Source: Gracilibacillus halophilus YIM-C55.5 (GTDB taxonomy: Bacteria; Bacillota; Bacilli; Bacillales; Amphibacillaceae). From it: a stretch of 64,000 nucleotides of DNA. Below, piece after piece: positions 46,621 through 56,468 of this stretch (position 1 is the stretch's first letter; every line of letters starts with the position of its first letter). The translations under genes and the position numbers were made by a program. A model generated the notes under the pieces. It did not search any database. It saw only the letters and a list, made by a program, of their open reading frames with translations, and was not told the DNA's origin. The stretch is taken from contig NZ_APML01000004.1 of NCBI RefSeq assembly GCF_000359605.1, positions 1 to 64,000 of the forward strand, given 5' to 3'.

Positions 46621-46664
46621 GTAGGAATCCCCTTCTCACATTTGCTGGTCATTTCTATGTAGTA

Positions 46665-46695
46665 GAAAAAGGAGCCTGACAATGCAAGCTCCTTT
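46665..46695 (-). terminator. Intrinsic terminator after rplS
   Basis: Perfect eight-base arms (46668-46675 and 46688-46695) with a 12-base loop begin about 18 bases after the rplS stop, and the minus strand then reads TTC after further T residues inside the arm. The hairpin is probably a true terminator, though the T-tract is short. Confidence 0.7.
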
Positions 46696-46712
46696 CACGA
46701 TTCCAATCATAA

Positions 46713-47057
46713 TTAACGAAGTTCTTTAATACGTGCTGCTTTTCCAACAAGATTACGTAGATAATAAAGCTTCGCACGACGAACACGACCACGACGGGCA
46801 ACTTCAATTTTATCAATTCGTGGTGAATGAACAGGGAATGTACGTTCAATCCCTATACCATAAGATACTTTACGTACTGTAAAAGTTTCACTAATACCGC
46901 CATTTTGACGCTTAATGACAATACCTTGGAATACCTGAATACGTTCACGGTTTCCCTCAACAACTTTCACGTGAACTTTTACCGTATCACCTGCACGGAA
47001 ATCTGGTAAGTCCGTACGTAACTGATCTTTTGTTACTTCTTCAATAATGTTTTGCAT
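46713..47057 (-). CDS. rplS: 50S ribosomal protein L19
   Basis: L19 sits at the subunit interface of the 50S particle. The 114-residue protein has [20 protein letters not shown], the signature [20 protein letters not shown] and [20 protein letters not shown]. It has its own promoter and a structured leader, so it can be expressed independently of trmD. Confidence 0.97.
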   Translation of the reverse strand: MQNIIEEVTKDQLRTDLPDFRAGDTVKVHVKVVEGNRERIQVFQGIVIKRQNGGISETFTVRKVSYGIGIERTFPVHSPRIDKIEVARRGRVRRAKLYYLRNLVGKAARIKELR

Positions 47058-47084
47058 CTTTTACACCCCTTCCAAACTAATGCT

Positions 47085-47145
47085 CTTGCCTAACCTTAGA
47101 CAGCGGAACATCGTTTTTCAAACTTAAGTATCGACTTAAGCACAG
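47085..47145 (-). promoter_or_regulatory. Structured rplS leader (L19 leader-like)
   Basis: The transcript from the rplS promoter carries a stem formed by two CTTAAG copies (47123-47128 and 47135-47140) and further partly complementary sequence down to the ribosome site. An L19 leader is a known cis-regulatory RNA in Firmicutes at this position. I can see the stem but not verify the family consensus. Confidence 0.45.
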
Positions 47146-47147
47146 CT

Positions 47148-47179
47148 ATGAATATAACATATTATATTCATGAGATCAA
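47148..47179 (-). promoter_or_regulatory. rplS promoter overlapped by a perfect palindrome
   Basis: On the minus strand TTGATC (47179-47174) and TATATT (47156-47151) are 17 bases apart, just after the trmD stop. A perfect inverted repeat with ten-base arms (47148-47157 and 47162-47171) and a four-base centre covers the -10 box and most of the spacer. It could be an operator or a chance AT-rich palindrome. Confidence 0.6.
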
Positions 47180-47917
47180 CTAAAACTTCAAATGATTCCA
47201 CTCTTCCATCCACTTTTTCTCTTCTTCAGACAATTCAATCTCTTCCAACAGATCCCTGCGTCGAAAAAACGTTCGTTTCAATGATTCTTTGCGACGCCAC
47301 TTTTCAATTAATGCATGATTTCCAGACAATAATTCCTCTGGTACCGTTAGCCCTCGAAAATTTGCCGGCCGCGTATAATGCGGGTGTTCTAGTAGTCCTG
47401 AAGAAAATGAGTCTTGTTTCGCTGACTGATCATTACCGAGCGCGCCAGGAAGCAACCGAACGACACTGTCAATGACCGTCATAGCACCGATTTCACCACT
47501 GGTTAACACATAATCACCTATCGAGATTTCGTCAGTCACCAAATGGTTGCGAATCCGCTCATCATAACCTTCATAATGACCACAAATAAAAATTAAATGG
47601 TCTTCTTGCGCCAATTCTTCCGCTTTTTGTTGGTGATAAGATTCACCTTGTGGACACATTAAAATCACGCGTGGCGGATGATCGGTGCTTTGTTTTACAG
47701 CATCTACTGCATCAAAAATCGGTTGTGGCTTTAATACCATTCCCGCGCCACCACCGTATGGATAGTCATCAACTTTATGATGTTTGTCATCTGTATAATC
47801 ACGGAAGTTCACATAACGATAATCGAAAACATTTGCTTCATAAGCGCGTTTCATCATTGATGATTGAAACACACCATCAAACATCTCTGGAAATAAAGTT
47901 AATATATCAATATGCAT
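47180..47917 (-). CDS. trmD: tRNA (guanine37-N1)-methyltransferase
   Basis: TrmD methylates G37 of tRNAs reading CNN codons and prevents frameshifting. The 245-residue protein has [15 protein letters not shown] at the start, [21 protein letters not shown], and the SAM-binding trefoil-knot stretch HYEGYDERI and [18 protein letters not shown]. Its start overlaps the last base of rimM. Confidence 0.97.
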   Translation of the reverse strand: MHIDILTLFPEMFDGVFQSSMMKRAYEANVFDYRYVNFRDYTDDKHHKVDDYPYGGGAGMVLKPQPIFDAVDAVKQSTDHPPRVILMCPQGESYHQQKAEELAQEDHLIFICGHYEGYDERIRNHLVTDEISIGDYVLTSGEIGAMTVIDSVVRLLPGALGNDQSAKQDSFSSGLLEHPHYTRPANFRGLTVPEELLSGNHALIEKWRRKESLKRTFFRRRDLLEEIELSEEEKKWMEEWNHLKF

Positions 47918-48432
47918 TAGTCAAAAAGTCCTTCCATTGGTTCGATCCAAATCAATTGTTGTGTAACATCAATTTTTTTTACGATGTCTGCAATATATGG
48001 GATATAATATTCATTCTCTTGATCTGTGACAACCCAAACGTCATTCGCTCCAGGTGAAAGAATTTCTTTAATTTCTCCTACGTAATTGTTATCAAGCGTG
48101 TAGACAGAACAACCAATAATCTGATAGTAATAAAACTCATTTTCTGCTAAAGAAGGCAATTCATCTTTATTCACCTTAATCATTGCCCCTTTAAATGGTT
48201 CAACTTCATTAATCGTTCGAAATTCTTTAAATTGTAAAAGATCGAATTGTTTATGTAAACGATGATGAGCGACTGTAACTGGAACATATTCTGATTGTTT
48301 TTCTTCACCGAGCCAAAGTTTTGCTCCTGGTTCAAACCGTTCATCGAAATCCGTAATCCGAATGACTTTGACTTCACCTTTTATTCCATGTGTATTCGTG
48401 ATTTTACCGACATTAAGGAATTCTTCACTCAT
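47917..48432 (-). CDS. rimM: Ribosome maturation factor RimM
   Basis: RimM assists maturation of the 30S head and binds S19. The 171-residue protein has the N-terminal RimM domain with [18 protein letters not shown] and a C-terminal PRC-barrel with [16 protein letters not shown] and [12 protein letters not shown]. It lies 12 bases after ylqD and overlaps trmD. Confidence 0.95.
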   Translation of the reverse strand: MSEEFLNVGKITNTHGIKGEVKVIRITDFDERFEPGAKLWLGEEKQSEYVPVTVAHHRLHKQFDLLQFKEFRTINEVEPFKGAMIKVNKDELPSLAENEFYYYQIIGCSVYTLDNNYVGEIKEILSPGANDVWVVTDQENEYYIPYIADIVKKIDVTQQLIWIEPMEGLFD

Positions 48433-48444
48433 TTGATGATCACC

Positions 48445-48837
48445 TTACTCTGTAATGTTGACAACAATCCCGTCCCGTATAACAATCGAGGCATTCTTTT
48501 GCATTTCTTCCCAATTCATACCTTCTTCGACTTCTACGATTGCATCGATTTCACCATCGTGAATCTGATTTCCGATCGGTAAGAGATCAAGTTGTTCTAA
48601 TTTATATTTATACCAATTTATATGGTCTTTTCGGCTATCGATTTCTTTTTTAAATCTCGCAGCAATATCTTCTTTTTTCTGGACAGTTTGTTGTTGCTCA
48701 AGCTTTTTCTGTTCAAAGACGAGCTGTTCACATTCTTGTTCGTACTGAAAGATCTTCCATTCATAATCTTTTTTTAACTTCTCTTTACTATTCTCTGTCA
48801 CTTCTTGCTTAATCGCAACTTTACGGATGACTTTCAT
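48445..48837 (-). CDS. YlqD family protein
   Basis: YlqD is a conserved Firmicutes protein of unknown role found between khpA and rimM. This one is 130 residues, with MKVIRKVAIKQEVTENSK at the start, a long charged coiled coil (about residues 20-80) and a C-terminal beta-like part with LLPIGNQIHDGEIDAIVEVEEGMNW. There is no membrane segment. ATG at 48837 with AGGATGAG upstream is preferred to a start three codons earlier. Confidence 0.85.
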   Translation of the reverse strand: MKVIRKVAIKQEVTENSKEKLKKDYEWKIFQYEQECEQLVFEQKKLEQQQTVQKKEDIAARFKKEIDSRKDHINWYKYKLEQLDLLPIGNQIHDGEIDAIVEVEEGMNWEEMQKNASIVIRDGIVVNITE

Positions 48838-48930
48838 TGATCTCATCCTTTCTCATCTTTTACGATATTTGAATGGACTCCATTAAAGAATAGCAAATTT
48901 TTAATCAAAGATAAAGCTGTGTCATCACTC

Positions 48931-48962
48931 AGAAAAGAAGAGGGAGGTATTCCCCTCCCTCT
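48931..48962 (-). terminator. Intrinsic terminator after khpA
   Basis: Perfect nine-base arms AGAGGGAGG (48939-48947) and CCTCCCTCT (48954-48962), with a six-base loop, begin two bases after the khpA stop. The minus strand continues with TCTTTTCT. It ends the rpsP-khpA transcript before ylqD. Confidence 0.88.
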
Positions 48963-48963
48963 G

Positions 48964-49191
48964 TTACATAATATCAAGATAGATTTTTTTATCAGATTTC
49001 ATACCAGCAGCGTAGACTACTGTACGAATCGACTTGGCAATACGTCCATTTTTTCCGATCACTTTACCGACATCATCTTCATGTACTTGCAGATGATAAA
49101 CAATCTTATTCATCTCTTCCTTTTCTGATATCTTGATTGCTTCCGGATGATCGACTAATGGTTCTATCATTGTTTCAATTAAGGCTTTCAT
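48964..49191 (-). CDS. khpA: KH-domain RNA-binding protein KhpA (YlqC)
   Basis: KhpA is a small KH protein that in other Firmicutes pairs with KhpB (EloR/Jag) in RNA binding and cell elongation. The 75-residue protein is a single KH domain with LQVHEDDVGKVIGKNGRIAK, including the GKxGR-type loop GKNGR. It follows rpsP by 15 bases. Confidence 0.94.
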   Translation of the reverse strand: MKALIETMIEPLVDHPEAIKISEKEEMNKIVYHLQVHEDDVGKVIGKNGRIAKSIRTVVYAAGMKSDKKIYLDIM

Positions 49192-49206
49192 GTGATCACA
49201 CTACTT

Positions 49207-49476
49207 TTATTGATTTTTAGATTCGTGAAATTTCTTCATGATGCCTTCTGTTGAGAATAGGTTACGTACCGTATCGCTTGGCTTTGCACCTTTTTGCATC
49301 CAATCAAGTGCTTTGTCTTCATCTAATTTGACTTCAACCGGGTTAACCACCGGGTTATATGTGCCAATTTGTTCAATAATACGTCCATCACGTGGTGAAC
49401 GAGAATCAGCAACAACTATACGATAGAAAGGATTTCTTTTTGAACCCATTCTTCTTAGGCGAATTTTTACTGCCAT
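49207..49476 (-). CDS. rpsP: 30S ribosomal protein S16
   Basis: S16 is needed for 30S assembly and binds the 5' domain of 16S rRNA. The 89-residue protein has the standard start [20 protein letters not shown] and [21 protein letters not shown]. It has its own promoter and heads the rpsP-khpA transcript. Confidence 0.97.
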   Translation of the reverse strand: MAVKIRLRRMGSKRNPFYRIVVADSRSPRDGRIIEQIGTYNPVVNPVEVKLDEDKALDWMQKGAKPSDTVRNLFSTEGIMKKFHESKNQ

Positions 49477-49513
49477 ATGTTACACCTCCATTTAATCTCT
49501 CATACAAAATAGA

Positions 49514-49542
49514 ATTGTAACAGAAGAAAAAATGTCTGTAAA
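49514..49542 (-). promoter_or_regulatory. SigA promoter of rpsP-khpA
   Basis: On the minus strand TTTACA (49542-49537) and TACAAT (49519-49514) are 17 bases apart, about 38 bases before the rpsP start. Confidence 0.7.
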
Positions 49543-49578
49543 GGATTTTTACCTTACACACTAAATTTTTTTAAAACT

Positions 49579-50939
49579 CTACATAAATGGGAAGTTCATG
49601 CCTTTCATCTTCTTCCCTTTCTTTCCTTTTTTCCCTTGTTGCATATTGGACATTTGTTTCATCATTTTTTTCATTTCTTCAAATTGTTTTAGTAGTCGGT
49701 TGACTTCAGAAACCGTTCGACCTGAACCTTTCGCAATCCTTTTGCGGCGACCCGCATTTATAATACTAGGATCTTGTCTTTCTTGGGCTGTCATTGATTG
49801 AATAATCGCTTCGACATGGGTTAATTGTTTCTCGTCAAAATTAGCATTTTTTAAGCCTTTCATTTTATTCGCACCAGGAATCATGCCAATTAAGTCTTCC
49901 AATGATCCATATTTCGCACTTGGCCCATCTGTTCAAGGAAATCATCAAATGTAAACGAAGCTGAACGCATCTTTTGTTCTAATTCTTTCGCACGTTTTTC
50001 ATCCACATTTTCTTCTGCTTTTTCAATTAAGGAAAGGACATCACCCATTCCTAAAATACGTGAAGCCATCCGCTCTGGGTGAAACACTTCCAGTTCGTCA
50101 AGCTTTTCACCCATACCCGCAAATTTGATCGGTTTTTCGGTGACCGCTTTAATCGATAATGCCGCGCCACCGCGTGTATCTCCATCGAGCTTCGTTAGAA
50201 TCACACCGCTAATATCTAACTGGTCGTTAAAGCTTTCTGCCACGTTCACAGCGTCTTGACCTGTCATTGAATCCACAACTAAAAACGTCTCATCGGGTTG
50301 GACATTTTCTTTAATTTGTGAGAGTTCATTCATTAAATCCTCATCAACATGCAGGCGCCCTGCCGTATCGACGATCACATAATCTAAGTGCTCTTCTTTC
50401 GCCTTTTCCATTGCACGATTCGCAATATCAACAGGATTTGCTTGTGTTCCTTCTTGGTGAACTGGAATGTCTAATTGTTTTCCTAGCGTTTCCAATTGGT
50501 CAACCGCAGCTGGTCGGTACACATCTGCTGCAACTAATAAAGGATTACGGTTATATTTCTTACGTAGAAGGTTCGCTAGTTTCCCGGTCGTGGTGGTTTT
50601 TCCTGCACCTTGAAGTCCAACCATCATGATGACAGTTGGTGGTTTATCAGCTACAGCAATTTTACTTTCATCTTCTCCCATAAGAGAGGTAAGTTCTTCC
50701 TTCACGACTTTAATCACTTGCTGACCAGGAGTAAGACTTTCCATCACTTCTTGCCCTACTGCGCGTTCTTTCACTTTCTTAATAAAGTCTTTTACTACTT
50801 TGAAGTTCACATCGGCCTCTAACAGCGCGAGTCGAACTTCTCTCGTCATTTCTTTCACATCTTGCTCAGTGACTTTTCCTTTACCTTTTATTTTTTGTAT
50901 CGTATTTTGTAGGCGGTCGGCTAAGCCTTCAAATGCCAT
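49579..50939 (-). CDS. ffh: Signal recognition particle protein Ffh (frameshifted)
   Basis: Ffh binds scRNA and signal sequences and targets membrane proteins to FtsY. The N and G domains show MVGLQGAGKTTTTGKLANLL (P-loop near residue 107), VIVDTAGRLHVDEDLM and LTKLDGDTRGGAALS. The M domain has LLKQFEEMKKMMKQMSNMQQ and a Met-rich end. The frame breaks near residue 343 at GG 49907-49908; one extra G gives NMGSLEDLIGMIPG and a 453-residue protein of normal size. Ffh is essential, so a deletion error in the sequence is by far the better explanation. Confidence 0.94.
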
Positions 50940-50951
50940 GATACTCGCCTC

Positions 50952-51287
50952 CTATTCTAATTCTTTTAATCGTTCCACAATGGTACGAATGGATGGATTC
51001 GGTTGTTCTTGTAATTCTATCTCTAAATCTTGAATTAACTTCTGCCGTTCCAAAAAATTTTGGTACAACATTAATTTATCCTCATACTCTTCTAACATTT
51101 CTTCCGTACGTCGTATATTATCATAAATCGCTTGTCGTGAAACCTGTTTTGTTTCAGAAATTTCTCCTAGCGAAAAATCTTCAATAAAATACATTTCCAT
51201 ATAACTTCGCTGTTTAGGCGTTAGTAATGACTGATAGAAATCATATAGAAAATTTATTCTCGTCGTTTTCTCTAACATTTCAGACAC
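50952..51287 (-). CDS. ylxM: YlxM, Ffh-associated helix-turn-helix protein
   Basis: YlxM is a small DNA-binding-like protein that in streptococci modulates the SRP pathway. The 111-residue protein has a sigma-factor region-4-like helix-turn-helix with [23 protein letters not shown] and [21 protein letters not shown], then a coiled-coil C-terminus. It lies between ftsY and ffh as in other Bacilli. Confidence 0.93.
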   Translation of the reverse strand: MSEMLEKTTRINFLYDFYQSLLTPKQRSYMEMYFIEDFSLGEISETKQVSRQAIYDNIRRTEEMLEEYEDKLMLYQNFLERQKLIQDLEIELQEQPNPSIRTIVERLKELE

Positions 51288-51332
51288 CTCGCCTACATCT
51301 TCCTACGATAACCGTAGCCTACTTCGAATCTT

Positions 51333-52325
51333 TTATTCTTCATCCATCATATCAGCAAACAGTCCATAAACAAATGCTTGCGGGTCAAACGTTTGTAAAT
51401 CTTCCACTCGTTCACCAAGACCAACATATTTCACAGGAATGCCTAGTTCATTTCGAATGGCTAAAACGATCCCGCCTTTAGCTGTACCGTCTAACTTTGT
51501 TAAAGCAATACCACTGACATCTGTTGCATCGGCAAATGTTTTTGCCTGACTTAATGCATTTTGACCTGTTGTTGCATCTAATACGAGCAATACTTCATGC
51601 GGTCCATTTGGCACTTCACGTTCAATGACACGTTTCACTTTCGATAGTTCATTCATCAAATTCACCTTATTTTGCAAGCGTCCTGCGGTGTCGCATAATA
51701 ATACATCCGCTTTTCTTGAACGAGCAGCTTGAATTCCGTCATATATGACTGCAGAAGGGTCACTACCTTCACTATGTTTAATCGTATCGACACCCACACG
51801 ATTGCCCCATTCATTCAATTGTTCAATCGCACCAGCGCGAAACGTATCACCTGCAGCTAACAATACTTTCTTCCCATCTTCCTGTAATTGATGAGCGAGT
51901 TTCCCAATCGTTGTCGTTTTACCGACACCATTCACGCCAACAAACAAGACAACTGTAACGTCGTCTTCTTGCAGATTTAGTTCTGCAACTTCTTCATCTT
52001 CCTCACCATGATAAATCTCAACCAGTTTTTCTGAAATCACTTGTTTGACTTCATTCGTATCTTTAATATTTCTTCGTTTCACTTCCATTTTCAATTCATC
52101 GATTAAGTCCATCACCGTCGATACACCGACGTCAGCTGCGATTAAAATTTCTTCTAAATCCTCGAAAAAGTCTTCATCTACGCTTCGATACCGGGCCACT
52201 AAGTCATTCACACGTTCAGAAAACGATTTGCGCGTTTTTTGAAGACCTTCTTTATATTTTGTTGATACGTTCTCATCAGACGGATTGGATTGAAATTTTT
52301 CTTTCAACTTCTTAAAAAAACTCAT
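51333..52325 (-). CDS. ftsY: SRP receptor FtsY
   Basis: FtsY is the membrane-associated GTPase that receives Ffh-ribosome complexes. The 330-residue protein has a short charged N-terminal A segment (FFKKLKEKFQSN, a likely lipid-binding helix), the N domain with LEEILIAADVGVSTVMDLI, and the G domain with VGVNGVGKTTTIGKLAHQL, LCDTAGRLQNKVNLM and LTKLDGTAKGGIVLAI. It starts 21 bases after the smc stop. Confidence 0.97.
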   Translation of the reverse strand: MSFFKKLKEKFQSNPSDENVSTKYKEGLQKTRKSFSERVNDLVARYRSVDEDFFEDLEEILIAADVGVSTVMDLIDELKMEVKRRNIKDTNEVKQVISEKLVEIYHGEEDEEVAELNLQEDDVTVVLFVGVNGVGKTTTIGKLAHQLQEDGKKVLLAAGDTFRAGAIEQLNEWGNRVGVDTIKHSEGSDPSAVIYDGIQAARSRKADVLLCDTAGRLQNKVNLMNELSKVKRVIEREVPNGPHEVLLVLDATTGQNALSQAKTFADATDVSGIALTKLDGTAKGGIVLAIRNELGIPVKYVGLGERVEDLQTFDPQAFVYGLFADMMDEE

Positions 52326-52346
52326 ACTCGTTTCCTCCTTGACATG

Positions 52347-55300
52347 TTACGCTTCCAAGAGCTCTTTCGTTTCTTCCAATTTCACGGATACAAGTCGCGA
52401 TACACCAGATTCTTGCATAGTCACACCATATAATACGTCAGCTTCTTCCATTGTACCTTTACGATGTGTAATGACAATAAATTGTGTTTGCTTGCTGAAG
52501 TACTTTAAATATTGACTAAATCGAGTGACATTCGCTTCATCTAAAGCAGCTTCGACTTCATCTAGGACACAAAATGGAACAGGGCGGACTCGTAATATAG
52601 AAAACAATAATGCAATCGCTGTAAGTGCACGTTCCCCACCTGATAATAAGCCGAGTTGTTGCAATTTCTTTCCAGGAGGTTGCGCAATAATATCAACACC
52701 TGTTTCTAATAATTGATGAGGATCGGTTAATCGTAATTCAGCTTGTCCACCACCAAACAATTGCTGGAAAACATCTTTAAACTCCAGTTGGATTTGTGAA
52801 AATGTCTCATCAAATCGCTTTTCCATTTCGGCATCCATTTCTGCAATGACTTGATACAGCGTCCGTTTGGCATCAACCAAGTCTTGCTGTTGTTTAGATA
52901 AGAAATCGAAACGTTCTTTAATCCTATCATATTCATCGATCGCACCTAAATTAATCGTACCAAGTTCATCAATCGTCTTTTTAATTAATTTTACTGTTTC
53001 TCTAGTTTCATCAACATTTTCTGGCTTCGAAAATTCAACTCGAGCTTTTTCATAGGTCATTTGATATTCTGTTTCTAATGCACTTAATCGATTCTCTAGT
53101 TCAATGTCTAATCTGTTGACTTGTATTTCTAATTGTTGAATCACTTCATTTGCATGTTGTAATTGTTGAGTTAACTGCTTCTGCGTTTCTTCTAATTTTG
53201 TCATTTTGTCCGTCAGACTTGCTCGTGATGTTCGATATTCTTTAATTTTTTGCAGTTGACTCTCTTTTTCTTCCTTTTTCTTTTCGATTTGTTGATTAAT
53301 TTCTTCCTCTGTTTGCTCTTCATTCTTCATTTGGATAAGCTGATCTAATTGTGTCTGTGCATTTTGATGTGCTTCTTCAATTTCAGTTAGATTTTCGGTC
53401 ACTGTTTTCACTTTATCTTCTTGGTTCGATAGTTGTGTATTCAATTCAGCTTGTTTTACTTGAAGCTGTTGGCGTTCTTCTTTTAATTTTGTCGCCTTTT
53501 CTTCATAATTTTCATGTTCTTTTGTTAGTGATTGAATTTGTTGGTCAATTTGTTCTAATTGTTCATGAAGTAATGTCAGTGACTCATCGATTTCTTCTTG
53601 CTGCTCTAACAATAACTTTTTATCTTGTTCTTGTTGTAACTTATCTTGATCATAAATGGATAACTGTTCATTTAAATGATCAAGTGAAAGTTGTGTTTCT
53701 TTTAATTGATCTGCTTTGGATTGATAGGATTCTTCTAACTCTTTATGTTTATGATGAACATTTTGTTGATCTGTTTCCAGTTGATCTATCGTTTCATTTT
53801 GTTGCTGCAACTGGCGTTCATAATCTGCAATTCTTCGTTCATAATCGGAAAGCTTTCCTCAATCGATTGCAATTCCCGGTCTCTTGTAAATAATGATTGA
53901 TTACTTTTCTTCTTGGCACCACCTGACATCGATCCCCCCGGGTTAACGACATCGCCGTCTAGCGTTACAATTCGGTATTTTCGTTGAACCACTTGAGCGA
54001 GCTGGTTGGCATCTTTTAACGAACGAGCCACAATCACATTGCCAAGAATCGATCGAAAGACATTTTCATACATCGCATCATATGATACTAGATCTGCTGC
54101 AATACCAATAAAAGCTTCATTTTCCGCCAATTTTTGTTGGAAACCATGCGGAACAGAGCGTGGATTCATCGATGATATCGGTAAAAAAGTGGCCCGTCCT
54201 TTATGATTGGTTTTTAGCCAATTGATCGCATTTCGAGCAGACTGATCATCATCAACGACAATGTGTTGCGCTTGAGCACCTAATGCTGTTTCTAAAGCTT
54301 CGATATGCTCATCTTGTATCGTTAATAACTCTGGAATCGCACCATGAATTCCATGTAACTGATGTTGCTCTCTGGCTTTTAACACTTCTTTGACACCCGT
54401 ATAAAACCCTTGAAACTCTTCTTTTAACTCTTGCAACAATTCTTTTTTCGATTTCAAATTTTCCATCACTTGATAACCTTTATACAATTTCTGTTGCATG
54501 TCTTGATAAAGTTGTTTTTCAGCTGATACATTTTGTTCGATTTGTTGAAGTGATGTTGCATATTTTTGGCAATCTTCCGATAATTGAGCGACTTCTTTTT
54601 CTAAGGTTTGAACCTTTTGCTCACGCTCTTGTCTTTCTTGGAGTAACCCTTCCCATTTTGATGATTGCCACGACCGCTTACCTTCCATACGCTCGAGTTG
54701 TTGCTCGATCGAACCTTTCTCATTTCTTTTCGCTGCCTGTTGATTTAACAGTTCAATATAGTCACTTTTTAAGGATTCAATATTTTCTTCAATATCTGAA
54801 ATCCCTTGTTCCATTTGTTGATCGATCGCTTTCATCGCTTGTTGATTTTCTTTTCGTTCCTTTTGATATCGTTGTAACGTTTGTCGTTCTTGCTCTAACG
54901 CTTGTTTCGTCTTTTCATATTTGTCTTTTTGTGTTTGCAATTCTTGGGTTAATTTTTCTTTGTTTTCTTGAAAATGTTGCAAACGTTCATGATAGATTTT
55001 TTTATTTCCTTCACGCGTTTCTAATTCCTGGGTAACAACTAATAAGGATTCCTGCAAAGAAGTAATCGCATCATCTATTTGCCGTACTTGATCCTTCTCA
55101 TACTCGAGTTCTTCAACCTTCGTATCGATATTGAATTGTACATTTTCAGCTTCTTTCTTTTTGGCTGCTAATGTTTCAGAAGCTTTTTGCCATTCATGAT
55201 GAAAGTCTTCAATTTCCTTAACGAATAAACCCACTTCGTGTTGTGTAAGCCGGTCTTTCTGCGCCAAATATTCTTTAGCCACAGAGGCTTGTTCTTCTAA

Positions 55301-55912
55301 AGGATCAAGTTGACCTTCTATTTCATAAATAATATCTTCTACACGATTTAAATTTTCTTGCGTCTCTGCTAGTTTATATTCAGATTGTTTCTTACGGTTT
55401 TTATATTTTAAAACACCAGCTGCCTCTTCAAATATAACCCGACGTTCTTCTGATTTCGAACTTAGAATTTCTTCTACTTTTCCTTGGCTAATAATAGAAA
55501 ATGCTTCTCTACCTAAACCGGAATCCATAAATAAATCGGTTATATCTTTTAAACGACATGTTTGTTTATTCATAAGAAATTCACTTTCGCCCGAACGATA
55601 CACTCGTCTCGTTACACTTACCTCATCATATTCAACAGGTAATTGCTGATCACTGTTATCCAACGTCAGTGTTACTTCAGCTACATTCAACGGTTTTCGA
55701 GTATCGCTTCCTTGAAATATGATGTCTTCCATTTTCGCACCGCGCAAAGATTTAGCTGATTGTTCACCAAGTACCCAGCGAATCGCATCGGTTATATTAC
55801 TCTTTCCACTGCCATTGGGCCCTACCACCGCTGTAACACCAGGTACAAAATCAACTTTCACGCGCTCGGCAAATGATTTAAAACCTACCGTATCTAACTG
55901 TTTCAAATACAT
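52347..55912 (-). CDS. smc: Chromosome segregation protein SMC (frameshifted)
   Basis: SMC with ScpA and ScpB forms the condensin that folds and separates the chromosome. The N-terminal head has VVGPNGSGKSNITDAIRWVL, the hinge lies near residues 500-660 and is flanked by long coiled coils, and the C-terminal head has the signature LLSGGERALTAIALLFSILR and Walker B FCVLDEVEAALDEAN. The frame breaks near residue 687, just after the hinge, at TTT (plus-strand AAA 53849-53851). One more T gives EESFSDYERRIADYERQ and a 1188-residue protein, close to the 1186 of B. subtilis. The MYLKQLDTVGF start is chosen over an upstream ATG. Confidence 0.94.
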
Positions 55913-56090
55913 ACAAAAAACCCCTATTAACCTTTCAGCCTCATTCATTATGGATGATAATTGTTTATGTAAAAAGGTATAATAAATTATGCTATACATG
56001 TTTTCATTTCAACTTATTTATTTTATCATAAAAGATAGTACGATGAGAAGCTAGAATGGAGTTCATTAAAAAAGCAGGAGTGAAAAACTT

Positions 56091-56315
56091 ATGAGTCTAG
56101 AAGAAAGCAGTCAAGAGAATTTAGCGTTTATCATCAAAGATATGGGAAAGATTTTACAAGTCGTCAACACATCCTTAATGGAGCCAGACGATTATGATCT
56201 TGCCCATTATGATGAACTAAAATCGCTCTATGATTTGTTACAAAAGAAACAACAATTGACAGTTGCAGAAACACAAGCGTTTATCGCCGAATTACGACAA
56301 TACCGCAAAAACTAA
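56091..56315 (+). CDS. DUF1128 (UPF0435, YfkK-like) protein
   Basis: This 74-residue soluble protein matches the small DUF1128 family of Bacilli: NLAFIIKDMGKILQVVNTSL near residues 9-27, then DYDLAHYDELKSLYDLLQKK and a C-terminal helix AETQAFIAELRQYRK. The family has no known function. It is the only plus-strand gene in the window, divergent from smc and convergent with rnc. A good ribosome site AGGAGTG precedes the ATG. In B. subtilis the homologue yfkK lies elsewhere, so its placement here is a local difference. Confidence 0.87.
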   Translation: MSLEESSQENLAFIIKDMGKILQVVNTSLMEPDDYDLAHYDELKSLYDLLQKKQQLTVAETQAFIAELRQYRKN

Positions 56316-56373
56316 TCGACTGCCATTGAAAAGGTGTGTAACGTGGCTACATGAAATAGGCAATCCATACATC

Positions 56374-56414
56374 AGCGGGAAATAAGCGTATCTGAAATAC
56401 CTTAGTTCCCCGCT
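56374..56414 (+). terminator. Possible terminator of the DUF1128 gene
   Basis: Arms AGCGGG (56374-56379) and CCCGCT (56409-56414), extended by imperfect pairing of AAATAAG with CTTAGTT, form a hairpin 59 bases beyond the stop. T residues after it are few. It could serve both the plus-strand gene and, less clearly, rnc from the other side. Confidence 0.35.
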
Positions 56415-56468
56415 ATGTTTCGTTCTCATTGCCTTACCTTCATAAAATTTTTCATCGTTTAGTTAGGG

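Noticed and set aside
47650-48057. Plus-strand open frame across the trmD-rimM junction
   Set aside because: It is antisense to two real genes and has a His/Leu-rich shadow composition.
53351-53893. Plus-strand open frame of 180 codons opposite smc
   Set aside because: It is antisense to the SMC coiled coil. The Leu/Val/Phe-rich product mirrors the Gln/Glu/Lys codons of the coiled coil and is not evidence of a membrane protein.
54550-55035. Plus-strand hydrophobic open frame opposite smc
   Set aside because: It is the same coiled-coil mirror effect, without a ribosome site or family resemblance.
55913-55999. Longer N-terminus of smc from 55999
   Set aside because: The added 29 residues do not belong to SMC, whose N-terminus is MYLKQLDTVGFKSF-like and must lie close to the Walker A strand.
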